Notes under the pieces: generated by a model
The model's database searches: none
The model's input: the letters and a program-made list of their open reading frames with translations, nothing else
Told to the model about the DNA's origin: nothing
In this document: piece after piece, positions 15,480 to 24,366 of the stretch
Layout of the letters: every line of letters begins with the position of its first letter
Position numbering within the stretch: the first letter of the stretch is position 1
Program-made: the position numbers and the translations under genes
Assembly (NCBI GenBank): GCA_965226855.1
Contig: CBDDEE010000026.1
Location: 1-64,000, forward strand
Direction of reading: 5' to 3'
Origin: JAUXJB01 sp965226855
GTDB lineage: Bacteria; Myxococcota_A; UBA9160; SZUA-336
DNA length: 64,000 bases

Positions 15480-17315
15480 TCACTCCCCGATGTAGGCTTC
15501 GACTCCGCCCTCCAGGGACTCGCCCGCTCCCCCGGACGAGTCGGCCTCGCGCGGCAAACCATCGTGCTCGACCACGAGATCCGGCAGCTGTTCCTCGGTG
15601 ACTCCCTCCTCCGTGGGCGGCTCCTCGACTTCCTCGGCCAGCCGGAAGACCTCCTGGATCGTGGTGATGCCCTGACGCGCGTAGTCGAGCGTGGCGAGGG
15701 CGAGCGGTCGGAACTCGGGCTTGGCCTTGGCCGCTCGCTCGTACGCGCTCTGATCGCCCTGGCGCAGGGGCGTGGCCACCGACTCGTCGATCTCCAGCAA
15801 CTCGTAGACCCCGAGGCGCCCGCGATAGCCCGTCTGGTTGCAATCACCGCAGCCGCGCCCCTGATAGAAGGCATCCTCTCCAGGCTGGGGGTCCAGCGCC
15901 GAGAGCCAGCCCCGCTCCCGCCCGTCGGGCTCGTATGCCTCGCGGCAGTTCAGGCAGATCTTGCGTACGAGACGTTGCGCGATCACCGCGCGCAGCGCGG
16001 AAGCAGCCAGGTAGCCCTCGGCCCCCATGTCGATCAGCCGCAGCGGCGTCGAGAGGGCATCGTTCGTGTGAAGCGTCGACAGGACCAGGTGACCCGTCAT
16101 GGCCGCCCGCAGACCCGTCTCGGCCGTCTCCTTGTCTCTCATCTCCCCGATCATGATGATGTCCGGATCCTGGCGCAGGGAGGCCCGCAGTACGCGCGCA
16201 AAGGTCAGATTCACCTTGGTGTTCACCTGCACCTGGTTGACGCGCGGCAGCCGGTACTCGACAGGATCCTCCACCGTGATGATCTTCTTGCCGGGCTCGT
16301 TGAGCTCGCGCAGCGCCGCATACAACGTGGTGGTCTTCCCGCTTCCCGTGGGACCCGTGACGAGAATCAAGCCGTAGGGACGGTGAATGAGGTCGCGAAG
16401 ACGCACCAGCAGGTCGTCCGGCAGGCCGAGCTGATCCAGGTTCTCTGTGCCGGCCGACTGGTCCAGCAGGCGCATGACGACGGACTCGCCGTTCTGCACG
16501 GGCAGCGTCGAGACGCGGACGTCGATGGTCTTATCGCTCACACGCATGTTGAAGCGCCCGTCCTGGGGGAGGCGCTTCTCGGAGATGTCGAGGCTCGACA
16601 TCAGCTTGATGCGCAGCACCAGGGCGGAGGCGATGCGCGTCTCCTTCATGGTCTGCTCGTGGAGCACGCCGTCGATCCGCTGACGGATCCGCAGCACGTT
16701 CTCGTCCGGCTCGATGTGGACGTCGGAGGCGCCTGCCTGGACTGCGTCTTCGAAGACCGACTTGAGCAGCTTCGCGACCGGGGCCTCGGAGCCCTTCTCC
16801 TCCGCATCGATGTCGACGAGCTCCAGCTGCTGATCGCCCCCGAGCTCCTCGTCGAGCTGCATCGCGAGGCTCGAGATCTCGTCGGTGCGTCGATAGAAGC
16901 GATCGAGAGCCCGGAGCAGATCCGCCTCCCGCACCAGCGAAGGCTGGATCGGTCGCTTCAGAATCCTCGAGAGCTCGTCGAGCGCGAGCAAATCCGTGGG
17001 GTCTGCGAGGCCGACCTCGAGATCCTTCTCTGTCTCGCCAATGACGATCGCGTTGAAGCGGCGCGCGTGTTGCTCGGGAAGCCGCATGACCGTCGGCTGC
17101 GAGAGGTTGACCTTCGACAGATTTACGAAGGGAATGTCGAGCTGCCTGGCGAGGAAGTCGAGCAGCTGATTCTCTTCGACGTAGCCGAGATCGACCAGGA
17201 TCTGGCCGAGTCGCATGCCGCGCTTCTTCTGCGCCTGGAGTGCTAGCGTCAACTGCTCGGCCGTGAGCAGCCCGTTCTCTACGAGGAGTTCGCCGATCCG
17301 CAGCTTGCGCCGCAA
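15480..17315 (-). CDS. mshE: MSHA pilus extension ATPase MshE with N-terminal MshEN domain
   Basis: Hexameric ATPase that powers pilus extension. The 611-aa protein has an N-terminal MshEN domain: two 24-residue motifs (6-29 starting RIGELL; 35-58 starting RLGQIL), each R-x-G...L...G...L...L..Q, separated by five residues, the spacing known to bind c-di-GMP in MshE. The motor follows with Walker A GPTGSGKTTT at 321-330, the Asp box, Walker B and a zinc site (CLNC...CGDC near 460-500). The C terminus adds an acidic tail. The start is TTG after an AGGTAGG site. It is expected to respond directly to c-di-GMP. Confidence 0.94.
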   Translation of the reverse strand: MRRKLRIGELLVENGLLTAEQLTLALQAQKKRGMRLGQILVDLGYVEENQLLDFLARQLDIPFVNLSKVNLSQPTVMRLPEQHARRFNAIVIGETEKDLEVGLADPTDLLALDELSRILKRPIQPSLVREADLLRALDRFYRRTDEISSLAMQLDEELGGDQQLELVDIDAEEKGSEAPVAKLLKSVFEDAVQAGASDVHIEPDENVLRIRQRIDGVLHEQTMKETRIASALVLRIKLMSSLDISEKRLPQDGRFNMRVSDKTIDVRVSTLPVQNGESVVMRLLDQSAGTENLDQLGLPDDLLVRLRDLIHRPYGLILVTGPTGSGKTTTLYAALRELNEPGKKIITVEDPVEYRLPRVNQVQVNTKVNLTFARVLRASLRQDPDIIMIGEMRDKETAETGLRAAMTGHLVLSTLHTNDALSTPLRLIDMGAEGYLAASALRAVIAQRLVRKICLNCREAYEPDGRERGWLSALDPQPGEDAFYQGRGCGDCNQTGYRGRLGVYELLEIDESVATPLRQGDQSAYERAAKAKPEFRPLALATLDYARQGITTIQEVFRLAEEVEEPPTEEGVTEEQLPDLVVEHDGLPREADSSGGAGESLEGGVEAYIGE

Positions 17316-17318
17316 GGC

Positions 17319-19544
17319 CTACCTCCCCGCGGCGCTGATGGCCGCAATCCTGGACTGGATGTAGCGTCGCGACTCCGGACCCAGCCCAGCCAGTGCAGAG
17401 GCTGCCCGGTAGGCGAGGAGCGCGCTGGCCGCCGCATCCTCTCCCTCCAGCGAGATCCCGAAGCCCATCCACCACGCCGCGTTCTCCGGCTCGGCTCCCA
17501 GCACCTGCCGGTACAGATCGGCCGCCAGGCCGTGCTCGCCCATCCTCTGATACAGCGCCGCGACCAGCGCGTGATACTCCGGATCCTCCCGCAGCGGCGG
17601 AGGCGCCCTTCTCAGAATCTCGAGCGCCTCGGCTGTGGTGCCGCGCTGGCTCAGGATCCGAGCCCTGAGCTTTGCGAAGCCCGGATGCGTGGGTGCCAAG
17701 ACCATTCCCGTCTCGAGCTCGCCCGCAGCCTCATCCACCCGCCCGCGCCGGATTAGGAGACTCGCTCGGGCCTCACGCGCGCGATGATGATCGGGATCGT
17801 CCTCGAGCAGCTCGCGCAGAGCCTCCGCAGCTTCCTCGTAGTCCCCGTCCTCGGCGAGGCGAAGCGCGCGGCGGTACGCCTGATCCGCCAGCTCGCCTGC
17901 TTCCGGCACGTGGGGGGGCTTGCCGAAGGAGCCCTTCCGCGAGCGCGCCGATCGGGCGGCCTTCGCCTTGCGGGCCGGCGGGGAGGGCGGTTTCGATTCC
18001 GTTCGCGAGCGCGTGCTGGGCTGCGAGCGAAGCGAAGAGGCCGCTGTAGCGGGCGCCGTCGTCTGCCGGTCGACCGTCGGCTTGGGCGCTGGCTCGGGAC
18101 GGGTCCGGCGGCCGCCGGTACTAACGCTTTCCGGTGTCTTCTGGTGGGAAATCTTCGGGGTGCCCGCAGCTCGGAACTGCTCAGCAAGGGGCCTCCGCTT
18201 GGAGACCGCAGGGAGCTCGAGCGCCGGGTCCTCGACGAGCGACGTCAACGCTTCGGCCAGAAGCCGATGCTCGACCTGCGGGGACATCCGTGCCTGCTCG
18301 CCGCTCCGGCCCTGGACGAGACCGCGCGCAAAGGGGACGGCGAGGAGCAGAGCCGCAAGCGGGACCGTGGCCCACTTCGCGACCCGACGGAACCGGCGCC
18401 GTGGCCCGAGGCTCGGCAGTACCAGCCGCACGGGACGCCGGGACGGAAGATTGGCACGAATGCGTCGCAGCGCCTGGCAGCCCGCTAGCCAGAGCGCGGC
18501 TCCAGCTCGGGTGAGATGCCGCGTCGCCGCGTAAGAACCCTGGTGCAGTGCTTCCCGGACCGGAGCCGTGATCGCGATCCGCCTTACCCCGTCGGCTTCC
18601 AGCGCCGAGCGTCGCACGTGGCGCCGCTGGACCTCGTCGTCTCCGCCCGCCCAGGCCAGCGTCAGGGCGCCGTGGCAGACTACGTTAACGAGCCTGGGCA
18701 CGCCGCCGGTCGCCGCGAAAACCGCGTCGAGGGCGCAGTCACTGAAGAGTGTCGCGGTCTCACACCCTGCGTGCGCCAGTCGGCCGCCGACGTAGCCTTC
18801 CAGGTCCGCGCGCTCGAGCGTTCCGAGCTCGAACGAATACGTAAGGCGCTGCCCGAGGCTGGAAGCGGGCGGTGTAATGAGGCGGACGTGCAGCTCCGGG
18901 AGTCCGAGCAGCACAATCTGAACGCGATGCGTCGGCTCCGGCTCCAGATCCGCCAGCAGCCGCAGCGCCTCCAAGCCAGGCGCGCCAAGGCAGTGGGCGT
19001 CATCGACGAAGACAATGAGACGCCGACCCTCCTCCGCCAGGTCGAGCACGCGGCGCGAGATGCTGCGGAGCACCCGGTCCGGCGCGAGAGTCCGCTCGGC
19101 TCGCAGCTCGGTCGCCGAGCCGAGCAGCTCTGCGGCGCGCTTCACGACTCCGGCAACCAGTGCTGTGAGCGGCGTTCGCTCGAGCACGGCGCCGATCAGC
19201 CCAGGGAGCGCTCCCGAGAGCAGCGGTGGCTCCGGCGCGTCCCCGGACGTCCCGGACTCCTCGAGGCCGTCGACCAGGGCGCCGAGCACGCCGGACGAGC
19301 CGACCGACGCTCCCGAGAGCTCCACCACGATGGCCTCGCCAGAGAGCAGCTCCGTCAGCTTGCGGCTGAGGACGGTCTTGCCGGTCCCGGCCTCCCCAAT
19401 GATCGCGACGAGGCTCTCGCCGCTGCGCAGAAGGGCGGGCAGTGCGTCGAGAATCTGCCGGCGTACACCCCCCGCGTAGAAGAACCCGGGCGCCGGAACC
19501 AGCCGGAACGGCAGCGCATTCAGACCGAAATGCTCCAGATACAT
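17319..19544 (-). CDS. mshM: Fused MshM (ExeA-like AAA ATPase)-MshN (TPR) pilus biogenesis protein
   Basis: A 741-aa protein joining two proteins that are usually separate. Residues 1-320 form an ExeA/GspA-type AAA ATPase: MYLEHFGLNALPF start, Walker A GEAGTGKT (50-57) and Walker B LIVFVDDAH (176-184). One membrane helix at about 391-410 is followed by a long Pro/Arg/Lys-rich linker. From about 550 to the end are tetratricopeptide repeats as in MshN. It probably links cytoplasmic ATPase action to periplasmic secretin assembly. The ATG at 19544 has a GGGAGGGG site. It sits between mshL and mshE, exactly where mshM and mshN lie in Vibrio. Confidence 0.88.
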   Translation of the reverse strand: MYLEHFGLNALPFRLVPAPGFFYAGGVRRQILDALPALLRSGESLVAIIGEAGTGKTVLSRKLTELLSGEAIVVELSGASVGSSGVLGALVDGLEESGTSGDAPEPPLLSGALPGLIGAVLERTPLTALVAGVVKRAAELLGSATELRAERTLAPDRVLRSISRRVLDLAEEGRRLIVFVDDAHCLGAPGLEALRLLADLEPEPTHRVQIVLLGLPELHVRLITPPASSLGQRLTYSFELGTLERADLEGYVGGRLAHAGCETATLFSDCALDAVFAATGGVPRLVNVVCHGALTLAWAGGDDEVQRRHVRRSALEADGVRRIAITAPVREALHQGSYAATRHLTRAGAALWLAGCQALRRIRANLPSRRPVRLVLPSLGPRRRFRRVAKWATVPLAALLLAVPFARGLVQGRSGEQARMSPQVEHRLLAEALTSLVEDPALELPAVSKRRPLAEQFRAAGTPKISHQKTPESVSTGGRRTRPEPAPKPTVDRQTTAPATAASSLRSQPSTRSRTESKPPSPPARKAKAARSARSRKGSFGKPPHVPEAGELADQAYRRALRLAEDGDYEEAAEALRELLEDDPDHHRAREARASLLIRRGRVDEAAGELETGMVLAPTHPGFAKLRARILSQRGTTAEALEILRRAPPPLREDPEYHALVAALYQRMGEHGLAADLYRQVLGAEPENAAWWMGFGISLEGEDAAASALLAYRAASALAGLGPESRRYIQSRIAAISAAGR

Positions 19545-19558
19545 CGCCCCCTCCCGTC

Positions 19559-21253
19559 TCAGTTCACCGGCTCGGGCAATCGATAGCGCTCCAGGCTCTC
19601 CACCCGGTCGCGCGTGACCTCGAGCTCTTGCCGCCAGGAGTCGGGGCCGACCGCGATCGCGCGCAGCAGAATGACAAGCTCGGTCTTGACCTTGATGTCC
19701 CGCTGGTGGCGGAACAGGCTGCCCAGGAACGGGATTCGATCCAGGCCCGGAGATCCCGCCCACTCCTCAGAAGTCGAGTCCTGCATCAGACCGCCGATCG
19801 CGATCACCTGCCCGCTGCGCACCCGAACAACGCTATCGGACTCGCGAATCGTGCTGAGGGCGAGCGGCAGCTGCTGCGTCGTGCCCGAGATCGTGATCGT
19901 CTTGGTCTGATCCGTGACCTCGCTGATCGACGGATGCACGTGCAGGATGATCTCCCCGTCCTGGCTGATCTGTGGCGTCACGTCGAGGGCGATCCCCGAG
20001 AAGAAGGCCGTCAACTCGATCTCGGGCGTGGTCGTCGTCGCCGTTCCCGTGACGGTGGTACTCGAGATCTCCGTCACGAAGAACTCGTCCCTGCCCACCT
20101 TGATGATGGCTTTCTGGTTGTTGAGGGTGGAGATCCTGGGGCTCGAAAGAGTTCGAACGGTTCCTTGTGTCTCGAGCAGCTCGATGAAGGCTAAAAAGCT
20201 GTTGGAGCTGATCGCCACGGAGAAGACGCCGCCAAAGGCGGACAGCTCGGTTCCCTCCGGCAGGATCGGCGGGCCGCCCGGATTGAGCAGGCCCGGGTTT
20301 CCCGCGATCCCTGAGAGCCCGCTCGCCAGGGCGGTTCCCCCCCCGGTTTGCGCCGTGAGGATCGACGTGGAGCTCCCGAACTGCTGGAGCTTTGCCCAGT
20401 TGATGCCGGACTGGAACCCGTCGGTTAGCGTGATCTCGAGGATCTTGGCCTCGAGAATGACCTGGCGCCGCAGGCTGCTCTGCGCCCGGTCGAGGAAGCT
20501 CGCTACGTCGCGCAGCTCGGCCGGCATGGCGCGCACCATGATCAGACCCGCCTGGGGAATCGACATGACCGTGCGCCCGTCGTCCTGGCCGACGATCTTG
20601 GTGAGATTCGAGGTGATGTCTCGCCAGAAGTTGACGCTCCCGGTCGTCGAGATCCGGCTGCCCGTCTCCGACCCTCCTCCATCGGCTTCGCTGACGGTGC
20701 CTGAGCTCACCGTCGTCTGGGTCCCGCCTTCCCGGGCTACGTCGAGGTAGTTCACCTCGAAGATCCGTGTCTGGAGGCCGCCCGGCAGCACGTGATAGCC
20801 GTAGGACGTCCTACGGAACTGGTAGCCATAGACGTCGCGCACCGCCTCCATCGCCTCCTGGATCGTTACGTCCTTGAGGGCGAGCGAGATCTGACCCTCC
20901 ACGGCGGGATCAATCACGACGTTGTAAGGCGTGTCCTCGACCAGGTTCATGAAGAACTGCCTTGCGTCGGCCTCGTCGACGGTCACGTCGTAGCGACGCT
21001 CGTCGTCCTGCACGGCGCCGCCGCGGCTGAGGCGGATGGGCGGGAGCAGCGCCTCGCTGACGGCTTCCGGGAGCGCGCGGCCCGGCGCCGCGGGCACGCG
21101 CGCTGTCTGGTCCAGGCTGTCCTGCATGACGGCTGTCGCCGGGAGCTCTGGCGGCTCCACCGGCCCGGGCGCGGGGCCGAAGAACTGGCAGCCAGTGGAG
21201 AGCAAGACGCTCAGCACGGCCGCAAGCAGGCCCGGTGAGGAGCGCCTACTCAT
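19559..21253 (-). CDS. mshL: MSHA secretin MshL (GspD/PilQ family) lipoprotein
   Basis: Outer-membrane pore for the pilus. The 564-aa product has a lipoprotein signal (MSRRSSPGLLAAVLSVLLSTGC), a secretin/TonB short N-terminal domain (about 85-170, DARQFFMNLVEDTPYNVVIDP), an N1-like domain, and the C-terminal secretin domain with RTLSSPRI and the VRVRSGQVIAIGGLM motif. The ATG at 21253 is placed by the signal peptide and overlaps the upstream mshK-like gene by 8 bases. It is complete and undamaged. Confidence 0.92.
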   Translation of the reverse strand: MSRRSSPGLLAAVLSVLLSTGCQFFGPAPGPVEPPELPATAVMQDSLDQTARVPAAPGRALPEAVSEALLPPIRLSRGGAVQDDERRYDVTVDEADARQFFMNLVEDTPYNVVIDPAVEGQISLALKDVTIQEAMEAVRDVYGYQFRRTSYGYHVLPGGLQTRIFEVNYLDVAREGGTQTTVSSGTVSEADGGGSETGSRISTTGSVNFWRDITSNLTKIVGQDDGRTVMSIPQAGLIMVRAMPAELRDVASFLDRAQSSLRRQVILEAKILEITLTDGFQSGINWAKLQQFGSSTSILTAQTGGGTALASGLSGIAGNPGLLNPGGPPILPEGTELSAFGGVFSVAISSNSFLAFIELLETQGTVRTLSSPRISTLNNQKAIIKVGRDEFFVTEISSTTVTGTATTTTPEIELTAFFSGIALDVTPQISQDGEIILHVHPSISEVTDQTKTITISGTTQQLPLALSTIRESDSVVRVRSGQVIAIGGLMQDSTSEEWAGSPGLDRIPFLGSLFRHQRDIKVKTELVILLRAIAVGPDSWRQELEVTRDRVESLERYRLPEPVN

Positions 21254-21908
21254 CGAACATCTGCCCCGCAGCGCCGGCAGCCGGCACGGCCTGCACACCG
21301 GACTCGACCTCAACCGCCGGGTCGGTCTCGACGCCGGACTCGGCCGCGGCGTCGTCCTCTGCATCGCTACCCGGCTCGACTTCAGCGCCGGGCTCCACCT
21401 CGCCGTCGAGCTCGGCCTCAGTGTCTGGCTCGACCTCCACGGTCGGCTCGGCCCGCGGGGAGGGCTCCGATTTCAAGTCCGAGTCCACCTTGACTCCCGG
21501 CGTTACCCTTGAAGCAAGCTCCGCCATCGACCCCGGCTCCACCTTCACGGGGAGGGCGTAGAAGCGGAGCTCGTAGGGCCCGGACCGTCCCCTGAGCGTC
21601 ACACTCGCTGGGTCGATCTTGACCACCCTCGCTCCGGCAAGAAAGTCGCCTTCCTCGACTCGATGGCCGTCGATCACCGCGAAGCTCGCACCAGCCGCAA
21701 CAACGGTCGTGGTCAGCCGATTTGCCGAGGAGGGCTCGCCCTGGCTTCCACCAACGAGCGTCGGGGCCTCGCCCGGGGCACTCGTGAAGCTGGGGGGCCG
21801 TGTCGGATCGCGCTGGATCGCCACCTTGGGAACGGTGGCGCCGAGCGCGAGCCCACTGGCCATGCTGACGAGGAGCACTTGGGCGACCCGCAGCATCGGC
21901 TCAGACAC
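21246..21908 (-). CDS. mshK: MshK/PilP-like pilotin or secretin-partner with acidic tail
   Basis: A 220-aa exported protein. An N-terminal hydrophobic segment (MLRVAQVLLVSMASGLALG) leads to a DPTRPP motif and an HR-domain-like fold (about 60-115) with the VIDGHRVEEGDFL and YELRFYALPV strands seen in MshK, PilP and GspC. The last 100 residues are low-complexity and strongly acidic, with irregular VEPG/VEPD/EAEP units. It should connect the inner-membrane complex with the MshL secretin. It overlaps both neighbours by 8 bases. The family call rests on position and on the HR-like strands. Confidence 0.72.
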   Translation of the reverse strand: MSEPMLRVAQVLLVSMASGLALGATVPKVAIQRDPTRPPSFTSAPGEAPTLVGGSQGEPSSANRLTTTVVAAGASFAVIDGHRVEEGDFLAGARVVKIDPASVTLRGRSGPYELRFYALPVKVEPGSMAELASRVTPGVKVDSDLKSEPSPRAEPTVEVEPDTEAELDGEVEPGAEVEPGSDAEDDAAAESGVETDPAVEVESGVQAVPAAGAAGQMFDE

Positions 21909-22560
21909 CGACCACGCCTTCCTGCGTGCTCAACGACCGGAGCGTGAGCGTGACGCGCGCGATGGGATACTCGAGCACCTCGTAGTCGAGGCTCTCCCAG
22001 TAGAAACGGCGCGGAAGCTGCTCGATCTCGCGCAGGTAACGCACCGTAGTGGGAAAGTCTCCGAGGACCTCGATGACGACCCCGTGCTTGAAGAGGTCCC
22101 CTCCTTCGGTCTCGACACCCAGCTCTTCGGGCGTCTCGAACAGCGGCTCGACTGGCAGGTTCTCCAGGCGCACGAGGCGGAGCCCCACCGTTTTGATCAG
22201 CATCTGCTTCAGCACACGCGTCATCTCCACCGGAGGGATCCGGTCATCCGTGCGCGTGTCCACAACACCGCGCAGGCGATCGAGCGAGCTGAGCAGGTTG
22301 TCCTTGCGCGCGCGGTTCTCCACGTCGAGATCGATGGACAGCTCGGACGCGAGCTTCTCGGTCTGCTGCTCGAGCTGTTGGATCTCCAGCTCGAGCGACG
22401 CGATGCGGTTGTCCGCTTCGAGGCGTCGCGCCTCGAGCGGTTCCATGAGTGCGGCGTTCCAGAGCAAGAGCGGGATCGCGAGAGACGCTCCCGCCAGGAT
22501 CAACCGCTCGCGGAGGGAGCGCGCGTTGAGCCAGACGATGAGTTTGTTCAGCTGTCTCAC
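21901..22560 (-). CDS. mshJ: MSHA biogenesis protein MshJ-like (PilO-type)
   Basis: A 219-aa bitopic inner-membrane protein: short basic cytoplasmic N terminus, one helix (RLILAGASLAIPLLLWNAAL, about 19-38), a coiled coil (about 42-75, rich in Glu, Leu, Gln), and a ferredoxin-like C-terminal domain, the PilO/MshJ arrangement. It should pair with the PilN-like product of the upstream gene to align the machine. The start is GTG, overlapping the upstream TGA as GTGA. Confidence 0.8.
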   Translation of the reverse strand: MRQLNKLIVWLNARSLRERLILAGASLAIPLLLWNAALMEPLEARRLEADNRIASLELEIQQLEQQTEKLASELSIDLDVENRARKDNLLSSLDRLRGVVDTRTDDRIPPVEMTRVLKQMLIKTVGLRLVRLENLPVEPLFETPEELGVETEGGDLFKHGVVIEVLGDFPTTVRYLREIEQLPRRFYWESLDYEVLEYPIARVTLTLRSLSTQEGVVGV

Positions 22561-23216
22561 GGCGCGACCCCCGAGATCTCCTCTAGGAAGGCCTGGAGCA
22601 GAGAGGATCCCCCCTCAGCCTGCTCCCGCTCCGTGCTGAGGGCGAAGTCGATCACCGGGGGACCCGTCTCGGGGACCTGGAGCAGCAGCGTTTGAAACTC
22701 GCGACCCACATAGGCCGGCTCGGGTGCCAGCTCCTCGATGAATTTGGGCACGGCCTCGGGCGAGAGCGCCTTTCCCGCCAGTGCCATGCTGCGACCGCCC
22801 GCCGTGATCTGGATGCGCTTGAGCCACACCCCGTCGACCCGCTGCCTGGCCAGACCGAGCAGGTGCTCCGAGAAGCCCTCGCGATTGGCTAGCCCGTGCG
22901 AGGTCAGTGCTTCGAGCAGACGGTTCTTTCCCCCCACGGTGTGATCGAGGGCGAAGACCTCGGCCGCCAGTGCCGGATCCGGCTTGCGCCCCGCCTTCCG
23001 CTTCTGGAGCTCCTCGAGCAGGGTGGCCTGGCTCTTCTTGCTGGCCTCGAGGCTGGTCAACCGACGTTCGGGCGCCAGGGTCTGCCAGAGCGAGTAGCCA
23101 TAGATCAGCAGGAGCAGGGCCAGAATGGCTCCGAGGGCGGGAACCAGGGTCTCTGCGAAGAACGGGAGGGCGACGTCGCTGAACTCGCCCTGCAGCAGGT
23201 TGACCTGCTGGGTCAT
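22557..23216 (-). CDS. PilN/MshI2-like inner-membrane assembly protein
   Basis: A 219-aa protein starting MTQQVNLLQGEF, the conserved N-terminal peptide by which PilN-type proteins bind the actin-like PilM/MshI. A membrane helix (about 25-46) is followed by a coiled coil and a periplasmic ferredoxin-like domain with LKRIQITAGGRSMALAGKA. It bridges the cytoplasmic MshI and the periplasmic MshJ. The ATG overlaps the mshI stop (ATGA), and the stop overlaps mshJ. In some genomes this part is called MshI2. Confidence 0.8.
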   Translation of the reverse strand: MTQQVNLLQGEFSDVALPFFAETLVPALGAILALLLLIYGYSLWQTLAPERRLTSLEASKKSQATLLEELQKRKAGRKPDPALAAEVFALDHTVGGKNRLLEALTSHGLANREGFSEHLLGLARQRVDGVWLKRIQITAGGRSMALAGKALSPEAVPKFIEELAPEPAYVGREFQTLLLQVPETGPPVIDFALSTEREQAEGGSSLLQAFLEEISGVAP

Positions 23217-24178
23217 AACATGCCCTCGCGCAGCGCGCCGCCGATCGCAGTCAAGCAGCGCGCCTGAAGGGTCTCGTCGAGAGGCTCTTCGCAGCGGACC
23301 AGCTGGTTCAGGTCGAGAGGGCGAACCTCGACACTGAGCTGGTCGACCAGGTAGTCCGTCAACATCGGCGCCGGCGTGGCGAGAGGCGCGACGAAGAGCA
23401 CGGAGATCGGGTCCTGGCCGAACTGACGCTCGTAGTAATCGATGGAGCGCTGCACTTCCCGGCGCAAGGTCTCGAGGCCGTCACCGTCACCGACGGGGAC
23501 CTGTGCGCCTGGCTCCGGCGGCTTGCCGTCGAGCTGATCCAGATCGACGTCGATATTCCGCGCAAGGTAAAGGACACCCTGGCGCGTCACCGTGAGCAGA
23601 CCCAGACCCGGCGTGAGAAAAAGCAAGCCCACGCCATGCTCGTCGTGCGGGAGGAGCGCGGCCACATTGCGAAGCGCGAGCTCGACGACATCCATCGCCT
23701 TGATGCGCAGGCCGGAGGAGTGAATCGCGGAGGCGATCTGGTCGACGTCACGCTGCGGCATCGCCACCACGTAGAGGCGGCTGGCTTGCTCGGCGGTTGA
23801 AGACGTCGGCTCGGGAGTATCGAAGACGTCGATCACCGCGTTCTCGATGTCGAAGTCGACCAGGTCTTTCACGCTCCAGCGCGCCGCCTCGCGCAGCTCG
23901 TCGGGCTCGACCCTCGGCGCATCGATCTGGCGCAGTGTGTACGTGTCCGCCCAGGGCACGCAGGTGCAGCGGGAGCGACCGAGCTGGTGCGCCTTTACGG
24001 CCGCTGCGAGCTTCTTCCCGAATGCTGCGGGCTCGTCGTGGGCGAAGAAGTCGCCCATCTCGAGGCGCGGCTTTTCGCCCGCGACGCGAGTCAGGTGCAC
24101 AAGTCCGAAGCCGTCCGGCAACAGCCCGATCGCCGTAACACCCTTGCTCCGGCCCCCTCGCTTCAGAAACGAGAGCAA
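23213..24178 (-). CDS. mshI: MSHA biogenesis protein MshI (PilM-like actin fold)
   Basis: First gene of the pilus operon. The 321-aa product resembles PilM/MshI, a cytoplasmic actin-fold ATP-binding protein that recruits the PilN-like partner. It has the GVTAIGLLPDGFGLVHL start, a PRVEPDELREAARWSVKD segment (the region before the second subdomain) and ALRNVAALLPHDEHGVGLLFL in the core. The start is taken as TTG at 24178 because AGGAGGGG lies seven bases upstream; the longer frame has no ribosome site. The catalytic features are less conserved than in PilM. Confidence 0.8.
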   Translation of the reverse strand: MLSFLKRGGRSKGVTAIGLLPDGFGLVHLTRVAGEKPRLEMGDFFAHDEPAAFGKKLAAAVKAHQLGRSRCTCVPWADTYTLRQIDAPRVEPDELREAARWSVKDLVDFDIENAVIDVFDTPEPTSSTAEQASRLYVVAMPQRDVDQIASAIHSSGLRIKAMDVVELALRNVAALLPHDEHGVGLLFLTPGLGLLTVTRQGVLYLARNIDVDLDQLDGKPPEPGAQVPVGDGDGLETLRREVQRSIDYYERQFGQDPISVLFVAPLATPAPMLTDYLVDQLSVEVRPLDLNQLVRCEEPLDETLQARCLTAIGGALREGML

Positions 24179-24267
24179 ATGACCCCTCCTGCGATGGACC
24201 GCAATCACTCGTGCAAAAACAGCACGCAGGACTGGGCCCAACTCCCTGCACCGGATCATTCGTCTTT

Positions 24268-24299
24268 CGCGGGCTTGCGCTTGAGTTGCGCAGCCCGCG
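24268..24299. promoter_or_regulatory. Hairpin in the divergent mshI / rrf2 intergenic region
   Basis: Arms cgcgggcttgcgc and gcgcagcccgcg pair around a 7-base loop with one bulged base. It lies 90 bases before the mshI start on the minus strand and 68 bases before the Rrf2 gene on the plus strand. It could be an attenuator in the pilus operon leader or a barrier between divergent promoters; neither is shown. Confidence 0.4.
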
Positions 24300-24331
24300 T
24301 TAAGATGGAGGGGACGGGCTCAGGGAAAATA

Positions 24332-24357
24332 CTAGACTTCTCTGTACTTTATTCTAG
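24332..24357 (+). promoter_or_regulatory. Possible Rrf2 operator (CTAGA-N16-TCTAG dyad)
   Basis: A dyad CTAGA (24332-24336) and TCTAG (24353-24357) sits in an AT-rich island just before the Rrf2-family gene, whose start is 10 bases downstream. Rrf2 regulators commonly bind dyads of this size in their own promoters. The island is the most AT-rich stretch nearby and probably also contains the promoter. Confidence 0.4.
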
Positions 24358-24366
24358 GATCGTTGC

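Noticed and set aside
14201..15601. 466-aa frame on the plus strand
   Set aside because: Antisense to mshG; residue composition is that of reversed coding sequence.
15318..17246. 642-aa frame on the plus strand
   Set aside because: Antisense to mshE/mshG; GC-rich third-position effect, no known domain, while the minus-strand genes are clear.
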